Below are positions 1 through 7,800 of a stretch of 64,000 bases of DNA, piece by piece. Below the pieces are notes generated by a model. It was not told where the DNA came from. It searched no databases and worked only from the letters and a program-made list of their open reading frames with translations. The position numbers were made by a program, and so were the translations under genes. Source of the DNA: Micromonospora cabrerizensis (GTDB lineage: Bacteria; Actinomycetota; Actinomycetes; Mycobacteriales; Micromonosporaceae); contig NZ_JAKKFI010000078.1 in assembly GCF_022230955.1 (NCBI RefSeq), positions 53,540 to 117,539 on the forward strand. Reading direction: 5' to 3'. Numbering within the stretch: position 1 is the first letter of the stretch; each line of letters begins with the position of its first letter.

Positions 1-529
1 CGCGCCGGTGGTCACCATGACCTACTGGAACCCGGTCGAGCGCTACGGCGTGGACGTGTTCGCCCGTGATCTCGCCTCCGCGGGCGGCACCGGGCTGATC
101 ACCCCCGACCTCATCCCCGACGAGGCCGACGAGTGGTTGGCCGCCTCGGACGCGCACGGGCTGGACCGCACGTTCCTGGTGTCGCCGTCGTCCACCGACG
201 CCCGGCTGGCGATGACGGTGCAGCACTGCCGCGGTTTCGTCTACGCGACCGCGGTGATGGGGGTGACCGGCGCCCGGGCGAGCACGTCCGACGCCGCCCC
301 GACGCTCGTCTCCCGGGTCCGGGCGGTCACCGACCTGCCGGTCGGGGTGGGTCTGGGCGTGGGCACCGGTGTGCAGGCGGGCACCGTCGCCGGGTACGCC
401 GACGGGGTGATCGTCGGCAGTGCCCTGGTCCGGTGTGTGCTCGACGCGCCCACCGAGGCGGAGGGGCTGGCCGCCCTTCGTACCCTCAGTGGCGAACTCG
501 CGGAGGGCGTGCGCAACCCCACCCGCTGA
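1..529 (+). CDS. trpA: Tryptophan synthase alpha chain, C-terminal part (5' end outside window)
   Basis: The frame (codons from base 2) is already open at the window edge and runs 175 codons to TGA at 527-529. The product is the TIM-barrel alpha subunit of tryptophan synthase, which splits indole-3-glycerol phosphate and channels indole to TrpB in the cytoplasm. Seen here are TPDLIPDEADEW, the glycine-rich phosphate-binding strand GVGLGVGTGVQAG, and ADGVIVGSALVR near the end, all in family order. The family is about 265 residues, so roughly the first 90 are missing. lgt follows after one inserted gene, the common actinobacterial trp-lgt neighbourhood. Family assignment is secure; the start cannot be seen. 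Confidence 0.95.
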   Translation, partial: APVVTMTYWNPVERYGVDVFARDLASAGGTGLITPDLIPDEADEWLAASDAHGLDRTFLVSPSSTDARLAMTVQHCRGFVYATAVMGVTGARASTSDAAPTLVSRVRAVTDLPVGVGLGVGTGVQAGTVAGYADGVIVGSALVRCVLDAPTEAEGLAALRTLSGELAEGVRNPTR

Positions 530-608
530 GCCTGGGCCGGTCCTCGGCGCTCGCGCTGCGACGCCTGCTGGCCGTGCGGCCTGCTGGGCATGTGTGCTTG
601 TTGACCGA

Positions 609-644
609 TATACCTGTGAGTCATAAATATGACCCACAGGTATA
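609..644. repeat. 36-bp AT-rich imperfect palindrome, possible operator
   Basis: TATACCTGTG (609-618) is matched by CACAGGTATA (635-644), and inside them GTCATA (620-625) is matched by TATGAC (628-633) around a central AA. Only the pair 619/634 breaks the dyad. It is strikingly AT-rich for this DNA. TTGACC at 601-606 and TAAATA at 624-629 are 17 nt apart and could be a promoter reading rightward that this dyad would cover. A two-fold regulator site is the simplest reading; a hairpin terminator for trpA is the alternative. No regulator gene is adjacent. Confidence 0.5.
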
Positions 645-696
645 CGACTCAACAGCAGCCGACCACGCCGCGGACCTCGGGATGCTCGCGTGATTG

Positions 697-1350
697 TCAG
701 GGGCGCAGGGACGGGTCCACGGGCTCGCCGCGTTGTTCCGGTGGTTGCCCCGCTCCCGGCCGCCCGTCCTGACCGGTCCGCCCGTCCAGGCTGGTCCCCG
801 GCCGCCCGTCCTGACCGGTCCCCGGCCGCCCGCCCGGGGCAGTTGCCCGCCGTCCCTCGTCGACTGGGCGAGCCGCCGGCGCGGCGTCCACCGCGCCGGG
901 CGCCCACCGAACGTCGCGGAGCACGCCGGAGCGGCCGGCCATCGCGTCGGTGACGGCGGCCCGGGTGAGCGGCGTGACCGACGTGGGCAGCGCGTCGGGG
1001 GAGTGCCAGGACAATCGGCAGCCCGGCAGCGGGTCGGTCGTCGGTCGGCGGTCGGCGGCGCGGGCCCGGAAGACGTGCACGAGGACGTCCGGCAGCGGCC
1101 CGGCGCGCCCGGGCGACGCCTGGCCGGTGGGGCCGCCCAGGTGGTAGACGCCGACCAGGTCGACCAGCTCGATCTCCCAGCCGGTCTCCGCGCGGATGTC
1201 CCGCAGGGCCGCCCGCACCGGGCTCTCCGCCGGGCGGAGCCGCCCGCCGGGCAGCGCGTGGCGGCGCTCCCCACGGCCCTGTCGGCAGAGCAGCACCCGG
1301 CCGGTGTCGTCGCTGACGACCGCGGCGACCGCCCAGGTGAGCGCGCTCAT
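697..1350 (-). CDS. Nudix-fold hydrolase with degenerate Nudix box and repetitive tail
   Basis: The 217-residue protein starts at ATG 1350 (a TTG two codons upstream is less likely). An N-terminal strand leads to the Nudix motif region GGRLRPAESPVRAALRDIRA followed by ETGW. Against the pattern G-x5-E-x7-R-E-U-x-E-E-x-G-U, the Arg, the last Glu and the Gly are present, but REUxEE reads RDIRAE: one metal-binding Glu is Ala and the other is Asp. Activity on nucleoside diphosphate derivatives is therefore uncertain. The last 45 or so residues are low-complexity (GRPGTGQDGRPGTSLDGRTG), encoded by short direct repeats at 750-840. It sits alone between trpA and lgt, on the opposite strand. Confidence 0.7.
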   Translation of the reverse strand: MSALTWAVAAVVSDDTGRVLLCRQGRGERRHALPGGRLRPAESPVRAALRDIRAETGWEIELVDLVGVYHLGGPTGQASPGRAGPLPDVLVHVFRARAADRRPTTDPLPGCRLSWHSPDALPTSVTPLTRAAVTDAMAGRSGVLRDVRWAPGAVDAAPAARPVDEGRRATAPGGRPGTGQDGRPGTSLDGRTGQDGRPGAGQPPEQRGEPVDPSLRP

Positions 1351-1452
1351 GGACAAAGAGCGTACGGGGGTGCAAACCAGAAGTCACCGGGATGCGGACT
1401 CCAGCAGCCCGGGGTGCCGCTGTGGGGGTGTGCAGCGGTAGCGTGTGCACCC

Positions 1453-2655
1453 GTGACCCTCGCCTCGCTGTCCCCCCAGGCGGCCCTGCCCAGCCCCAGC
1501 ACCGCGGTCTGGCAGCTCGGGCCGGTGCCGATCCGGGCCTACGCGCTCTGCATCATCGCCGGCATCGTGCTGGCCTGCTGGGTGACGGAGCGCCGGCTGC
1601 GGCAGCGCGGCGTCGCGCCCGGTGCCGTGCTCGACATCGCCGTCTGGGCGGTGCCCGCGGGCATCATCGGCGCCCGGATCTACCACGTGATCACCTCACC
1701 GGAGAAATACTTCGGCGCCGGCGGTGACCCGATGAAGGCCTTCGCCATCTGGGAAGGCGGTCTCGGCATCTGGGGTGCCGTCGCCGGTGGCGCACTCGGC
1801 GCGTTCATCGCGGCCCGGCAGCTCGGCATCCCGTTCGGAGTGGTGGCCGACGCGTTGGCACCCGGCCTGCCACTGGCCCAGGCGGTCGGCCGGCTCGGCA
1901 ACTGGTTCAACAACGAGCTGTTCGGTGGCCGGACCACCCTGCCGTGGGGTCTGGAGATCCACCGGATGGACCCGGACAACCCGGGGCACGCGCTGCGCGA
2001 CGACGCCGGGCAGCCGATCCTCGAACCGGGCCTCTACCAGCCCACCTTCCTCTACGAGGCGCTGTGGAACCTCGGCGTGGTCGCGCTGGTCCTCCTCCTC
2101 GACCGCCGGCTCAAGCTGGGCCGGGGCCGGGCGTTCGCGCTCTACGTGATGGGCTACACCGCCGGCCGGTTCTGGATCGAGCTGATGCGCACCGACGAGG
2201 CCAACCAGATCCTCGGCGTACGCCTCAACGTCTGGACCGCCGCGCTCGTCTTCCTCGGTGGGTTGATCTACTTCGTCCGGGTGCGCGGCCCCCAGGAATT
2301 CCTGATCCCGCTCGGCGCGGCGGCGACGCCGACCCCGCCCCCCACATCCGACCTGTCCCAGGTGGACCTCTCCGAGCGGGAGACCCCCGCGCAGGCCGCC
2401 GCGCCGGAGGGCTACCGGGTGGTCAGCGAGGAGCAGTACGCCGCCTGGCAGGACACCGGCGTCGTGCCACCCGAGCCGACCGCCGACGACGACATCCGGC
2501 CCGGTGGCGGCGAGCCGCTCGGTGCCGAACCGCGCGGCGACGAGGGGACCCTCGACAGCCCGTCGGCCGACGACGACCCGGCGGACGACTCGTCGTCCGC
2601 TCGTACCGACCGAGCCGACGCCACGGGCGCACGGCCCGCCGACCGGGACAGCTGA
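1453..2655 (+). CDS. lgt: Prolipoprotein diacylglyceryl transferase with acidic C-terminal tail
   Basis: Lgt moves a diacylglyceryl group from phosphatidylglycerol to the lipobox cysteine of prelipoproteins, in the cytoplasmic membrane. The GTG at 1453 gives VTLASLSPQAALPSPSTAVW and a 400-residue protein; the frame stays open far upstream, but that part is not lgt-like. Seen are about seven hydrophobic segments, EGGLGIWGAVAGG, the signature GRLGNWFNNELFGG near residue 145, and YQPTFLYEALWNL. The last 105 or so residues are a hydrophilic Asp/Glu/Pro-rich extension absent from the E. coli enzyme but common in actinobacteria. Likely substrates in this window are LivK and the lipoprotein at 50589. 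Confidence 0.95.
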   Translation: MTLASLSPQAALPSPSTAVWQLGPVPIRAYALCIIAGIVLACWVTERRLRQRGVAPGAVLDIAVWAVPAGIIGARIYHVITSPEKYFGAGGDPMKAFAIWEGGLGIWGAVAGGALGAFIAARQLGIPFGVVADALAPGLPLAQAVGRLGNWFNNELFGGRTTLPWGLEIHRMDPDNPGHALRDDAGQPILEPGLYQPTFLYEALWNLGVVALVLLLDRRLKLGRGRAFALYVMGYTAGRFWIELMRTDEANQILGVRLNVWTAALVFLGGLIYFVRVRGPQEFLIPLGAAATPTPPPTSDLSQVDLSERETPAQAAAPEGYRVVSEEQYAAWQDTGVVPPEPTADDDIRPGGGEPLGAEPRGDEGTLDSPSADDDPADDSSSARTDRADATGARPADRDS

Positions 2656-2670
2656 GCGGGGGCGGCACCG

Positions 2671-3858
2671 ATGCGAAGCGCGGTGGTGGTCGGCGCAGGG
2701 GTCGGTGGCCTCGCCGTGGCCGGCGCGCTGGCCCGCTCCGGCTGGCTGGTCACCGTGCTGGAACGCGCCGAACGGGTCCGTCCCGAGCCGACCGCCGTGG
2801 TGCTCTGGCCCAACGGTGTCCGCGCGTTGCAGGCCCTCGGCCTCGGCGCGGGCCTGGCTGCCATCGCCACGCCGCTGCCCGACGGTGGGGTCCGTCGCCC
2901 CGACGGGCACTGGCTCGTGCAGCCCCGTCCCATCCCCGCCGACCGGATGCCGGTGGTGGTGCACCGCGAGGACCTGCACGACGCGCTGATCGCCGGCCTC
3001 GGCGAGCGGGTCGAGTTGCGCACCGGTGTGACCGTGCGCCACGTCCGGGTCGAACCGGGCGAGCGACCAGCGGTCAGCGACGGACGGCAGACCATCGAGG
3101 TCGACCTGGTGGTCGCCGCCGACGGTACGGACAGCGGCATCCGCCGCCAACTCGCCCCCGAGTCCCGGGTGGTCAGCTCTGGATGCGCCGCCTGGCGGGC
3201 CGTCATTCCCTGGTACCAGGCACCCCGGCTCCCCGACGACCAGCCACTCGCCGGTGAGATCCTGGGCGCGGGCTACCGGTTCGTGGCCGCGTCGCTGGGC
3301 GAGCGCGGCTCGTCCGGCGGCTCCACCCGGGGCGGCATCTACTGGGTGGCCACCGCTGCCGGCGCGCCCCGCCCGGAGCCACCGGAGACCCAGCTGGCCC
3401 TGTTGCGCCGCTGGTACGCGGGCTGGCCCGCCCCGATCGGCGCGCTGCTCGACGCCACCGACCCGGCCGACCTTGTCCAGCAGGAGGTCCGCGAGCTGCG
3501 ACCGCTGCCCCGCGCATACGGCTTCCCGGCCGGGCCGGGCGGGGTCGTGCTGCTCGGCGACGCGGCGCACGCCATGCCGCCGCACCTCGGGCAGGGCGCC
3601 TGCCTCGCGTTCGAGGACGCCGCCACCCTCGCCTCCCTACTGCGGGAAGCTCGGCTGCCCGACGCCGTCCAGGCGTACGACCGGATTCGCCGCCCACGGG
3701 CCGCGACCGTGGTCCGGCAGACTCGACGGATGTCGGCGGTGCTCCAGGCTCGGGGCCGGTTGGCGTTGCGAGCCCGCGACGCCGCGCTGGGCACGATCAA
3801 CTCGCGGCTGCTCTCCAGTGCCGCGGCCTCCGCAGCCCAGTGGCGCCCCCCAACCTGA
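2671..3858 (+). CDS. FAD-dependent monooxygenase (PHBH/UbiH-like)
   Basis: The 395-residue flavoprotein begins at ATG 2671, 15 nt after lgt, probably in the same transcript. The N-terminus carries the dinucleotide-binding fold VVVGAGVGGLAVAGALARSG, with an acidic residue (LER) at the end of the second strand. A middle DG motif lies around VVAADGTDSGIRR, and GDAAHAMPPHLGQGACLAFE is the second FAD-binding motif (GD with ribityl contact). Such enzymes hydroxylate aromatic or polyketide substrates using NAD(P)H and oxygen. The substrate cannot be read from sequence, and the neighbours give no pathway. Confidence 0.88.
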   Translation: MRSAVVVGAGVGGLAVAGALARSGWLVTVLERAERVRPEPTAVVLWPNGVRALQALGLGAGLAAIATPLPDGGVRRPDGHWLVQPRPIPADRMPVVVHREDLHDALIAGLGERVELRTGVTVRHVRVEPGERPAVSDGRQTIEVDLVVAADGTDSGIRRQLAPESRVVSSGCAAWRAVIPWYQAPRLPDDQPLAGEILGAGYRFVAASLGERGSSGGSTRGGIYWVATAAGAPRPEPPETQLALLRRWYAGWPAPIGALLDATDPADLVQQEVRELRPLPRAYGFPAGPGGVVLLGDAAHAMPPHLGQGACLAFEDAATLASLLREARLPDAVQAYDRIRRPRAATVVRQTRRMSAVLQARGRLALRARDAALGTINSRLLSSAAASAAQWRPPT

Positions 3859-3889
3859 CCGACCCGGGGTCGGCCCTGCCCATCCCGGG

Positions 3890-4735
3890 TCAGGGGATCA
3901 GGGCGACCGGTTCGGCTATGCAGGCGGTGCCGATGCGGCGGAAGCCGACCCGCAGGTAGACCCGCGCGATCTCCTCGCTGCCGGCGGAGAGGAAGACCAG
4001 GTCGGTGCCGGCGGCGAGCAGCTCCCGGGCGAGGGCCGCGGTGAGCGCGGCGCCCAGCCCGCGCCGGCGGGCGGCCGGCAGGGTGGCCACCCCGGCGATC
4101 TCGGCGACGTCGTCGACCCGCATGGCCATGCCGCTGGCCAGCGCACCCTCGGTGGGCGTGCCGGCCAGTGCGGAGATCCGTCGACCGTCGGCGATCCGGG
4201 AACGCTCCTCGTCGAGCGCGGCCAGTTCGAGTTCGGTGACGGCGGCGTCCCGTTCGGCCGGGCCGGCCTCGCCGGGCGCGGTGCCGGCGGCGGCGAACGA
4301 CACCGCTGCCACCGCACGCCGTGCGGCGACGTCGGCGGCGAAACCGGGGGAGTCGGCGGCCAGCACCCGCACCGCCACGTCGGACAGCGTCGCCGGGTCC
4401 GGCAACGCGGCCGGGTCGAGCAGCATCAGCGGCGCCTCCAGCACGTGCAGCCCCGCCGAGCGGGCCACCGCCAGCAGCTCGGGGCTCGTCTCGTGCACCC
4501 ACTCGAAGGCCTCCGGCAGGCCCAGCTTGCGTTGCCGCTCGCGGACCGAGGTCACGTCGGCCAGCGACGGCGGCTCACCGGCGTCGATGCGGGGGCGGGC
4601 GTAGAACGGCCATCCGGCGCCCTCGCGGACGAACAGCACCAGCCCGCCATGTTCCTCCGCACCGGCGACGTCGCGGGGCACCGCGTCGTAGAAGCGTTCC
4701 AACCGGTCGAAGACGTCCTTGGGTAGCTGATCCAC
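3890..4735 (-). CDS. GNAT family N-acetyltransferase
   Basis: The 281-residue protein starts at GTG 4735. The C-terminal half holds the acetyl-CoA-binding core: VATLPAARRRGLGAALTAAL (motif A, RRxGxG/A type) and AGSEEIARVYLRVGFRRIG (motif B, Tyr and GF). The N-terminal 130 residues are a separate, poorly conserved region, as in actinobacterial two-part GNAT proteins that bind varied amines. It converges on the monooxygenase gene and diverges from gltB. The acceptor is unknown. Confidence 0.82.
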   Translation of the reverse strand: MDQLPKDVFDRLERFYDAVPRDVAGAEEHGGLVLFVREGAGWPFYARPRIDAGEPPSLADVTSVRERQRKLGLPEAFEWVHETSPELLAVARSAGLHVLEAPLMLLDPAALPDPATLSDVAVRVLAADSPGFAADVAARRAVAAVSFAAAGTAPGEAGPAERDAAVTELELAALDEERSRIADGRRISALAGTPTEGALASGMAMRVDDVAEIAGVATLPAARRRGLGAALTAALARELLAAGTDLVFLSAGSEEIARVYLRVGFRRIGTACIAEPVALIP

Positions 4736-4879
4736 CGCGCGAGACTACACGTCCCAGCCTGTGGACGGTGTGATCAATCTCAGGTGGCCGTGCGACCCCG
4801 GCCCTAACGTAGACTCAATAGACCCACGGGCCGACGTCGTCCCCACCATGATCCAACCTGAGTGACGACAGGAGGCCCG

Positions 4880-7800
4880 GTGGCTCAGCCGTACGCGGAC
4901 ATGATTCAACCGCATCCGCACAGCCCGCAGGCGTCCCCGATGCCCGGCCCCCGCCCACCCGCCCAGGGCCTCTACGACCCGGCGCAGGAGCACGATTCCT
5001 GCGGGGTGGCCTTCGTGGCGGACCTGCACGGTCGGCGTTCGCACGCGGTCGTCGCCAACGGGCTCGGTGCCCTCTGTCGACTGGACCATCGCGGCGCTCG
5101 TGGCGCCGAGCCGAACACCGGCGACGGTGCGGGCATCATGATCCAGGTCCCCGACACGTTCCTGCGCGCGGTGGCCGACGTCGCGCTTCCCCCGGCGGGC
5201 GAGTACGCCACCGGCCTGGTCTTCCTTCCCGACGACGACACCGCCGAGGCGCGTGCCCGGCGGGTGGTCGAGAAGTACGCACTGGTCGAGGGCGCCGACC
5301 TGCTCGGCTGGCGGGACGTGCCGATCGACCCGAGCGAGCTTGGCGAGACGGCCCTGGCGGCGATGCCGCGGGTCCGGCAGCTCTTCCTGGCCGCGCGCCG
5401 GCTCACCGACGCGCCCGAGGGGCCGGCCGGTTCACCGCTGCGCGGCATCGAGTTGGACCGGGTGGCGTTCAGCCTGCGCAAGCAGGCCGAGCGGGAGACC
5501 GCCGAGCGGGGTGTGCCGGCATACTTCCCGTCGCTGTCCAGCCGCACCATGGTCTACAAGGGAATGCTCACCCCCGACCAGTTGCCGGCGTTCTACCCGG
5601 ACCTGCGCGACGAGCGGGTCGACAGCGCGATCGCGCTGGTGCACTCCCGCTTCTCCACCAACACCTTCCCGTCCTGGCCGCTGGCACACCCGTACCGGTT
5701 CATCGCCCACAACGGCGAGATCAACACGATCCGTGGCAACCGCAACTGGATGCAGGCCCGCGAGGCGCTGCTGCGCTCGCCGAACGTGCCGGGCAACATC
5801 CGGCGGGTCTTCCCGGTGTGCACGCCCGGCGCCTCCGACTCGGCGAACTTCGACGAGGTCCTGGAGCTGCTGCACCTGGCCGGGCGGAGCCTGCCGCACG
5901 CGGTGCTCATGATGATCCCCGAGGCGTGGGAGAACGACCCCGGCATGGAGCCGGCCAAGCGCGCCTTCTACCGCTTCCACGCCAGCCTCATGGAGCCGTG
6001 GGACGGCCCCGCGTCGGTGGCGTTCACCGACGGCGAGATCGTCGGCGCGGTCCTGGACCGCAACGGGTTGCGCCCGGGGCGCTGGTGGCAGACCGACGAC
6101 GGGCTCGTGGTGCTCGGCTCCGAGGCGGGCGTACTCGACCTCGACCCGGCCCACGTGGTCGCGAAGGGGCGACTCCAGCCGGGCAGGATGTTCCTGGTCG
6201 ACACCGTCGCGGGCCGGATCGTGCACGACGAGGAGATCAAGTCCGAGTTGGCCGCCGCCCAGCCGTACGGCGAGTGGCTGCACGCCGGGCTGATCGAGCT
6301 GGGCGACCTGCCGGCCCGCGAGCACACCGTCTACACCCACGACTCGGTGCGCCGCCGGCAGCAGACCTTCGGTTACACCGAGGAGGAGCTGAAGATCCTG
6401 CTCGGGCCGATGGCCCGCACCGGCGCCGAGCCGCTCGGCTCGATGGGCACGGACACCCCGATCTCGCCGTTGTCGACCCGGCCACGGCTGCTCTACGACT
6501 ACTTCCATCAGCTCTTCGCCCAGGTCACCAACCCGCCACTGGACGCCATCCGCGAGGAGCTGGTGACCAGCCTGGCGTCGACGATCGGGCCGGAGGGCAA
6601 CCTGCTCGACCCGGGCGCGGCGAGCTGCCGGCAGATCGTGCTGCCGCACCCGATCATCGACAACGACGAGCTGGCGAAGATCCTCTCCATCGACGAGGAC
6701 GGCGACCTACCCGGCTTCAAGGCGGTCCGGGTGTCCGGGCTGTACCGCATCCGGGAGGGCGCCGCCGGGATCAAGGCTCGGCTGACCGAGATCTGCCGGC
6801 ACGTCTCCGAGGCCATCGAGGACGGCGTCCGCATCCTGGTGCTCTCCGACCGGGACTCCAACGCCGACCTGGCGCCGATCCCGTCGTTGCTGCTCACCGC
6901 CGCCGTGCACCAGCACCTGGTGCGGGAGCAGACCCGCACCCAGGCGGCGTTGATCGTGGAGTCCGGCGACTGCCGGGAGGTGCACCACGCGGCGGTCCTG
7001 ATCGGGTACGGCGCGGCGGCGGTCAACCCGTACCTGGCGTTCGAGTCCGTCGAGGACATGATCTCCACGGGTGCGCTGGCCGGCGTCGAGCCCGCTGCCG
7101 CGGTCCGCAACTACGCCAAGGCGCTCGGCAAGGGCGTCCTGAAGATCATGTCGAAGATGGGCATCTCGACGGTCTCCTCGTACTGCGGGGCTCAGGTCTT
7201 CGAGGCGGTCGGCCTGGACACCCGGCTGGTCGAGCGCTACTTCCGGGGCACCCCCAGCCGGATCGGCGGGGTGAACCTGGCGGGCGTACACGCCGAGGTG
7301 GCCGCCCGGCACGCGCTGGCCTGGCCTCCGGAGGGCTCCGCCGCCTCCGACCGGTTGGAGGTCGGTGGCGAGTACCAGTGGCGCCGCGAGGGTGAGCTGC
7401 ACCTGTTCAACCCGGAGACGGTCTTCCTGTTGCAGCACGCCACCCGCAGCCGGCAGTACGACGTCTTCCGGGAGTACACCGCGAAGGTCGACGCGCTCGC
7501 CGCGCAGGCCGGCTCGCTGCGCGGGTTGTTCACCCTGCGCACCGGGCTACGCCCGGCGGTGCCGATCGACGAGGTCGAGCCGGCCAGCGAGATCGTCAAG
7601 CGGTTCGCCACCGGCGCCATGTCGTACGGGTCGATCTCCGCGGAGGCGCACGAGACGCTCGCCATCGCGATGAACCGTCTCGGCGGCAAGTCCAACACCG
7701 GTGAGGGTGGCGAGGACGTCGATCGCCTGCACGACCCGGCCCGCCGCTCCGCGGTCAAGCAGATCGCCAGCGGCCGGTTCGGCGTGACCAGCGAATACCT

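Noticed and set aside
694..1452. Long in-frame extension upstream of lgt
   Set aside because: It is antisense to the Nudix gene, low-complexity Arg/Pro/Gly, and has no Lgt homology; the conserved protein starts at 1453.
1696..3585. 629-codon minus-strand frame opposite lgt and the monooxygenase
   Set aside because: His/Asp/Val/Gly-rich translation typical of antisense frames in high-GC DNA; both plus-strand genes are clear.
2671..3858. Secondary-metabolite cluster around the FAD monooxygenase
   Set aside because: Neighbours are lgt, a GNAT gene and glutamate synthase; no biosynthetic core enzymes are present.
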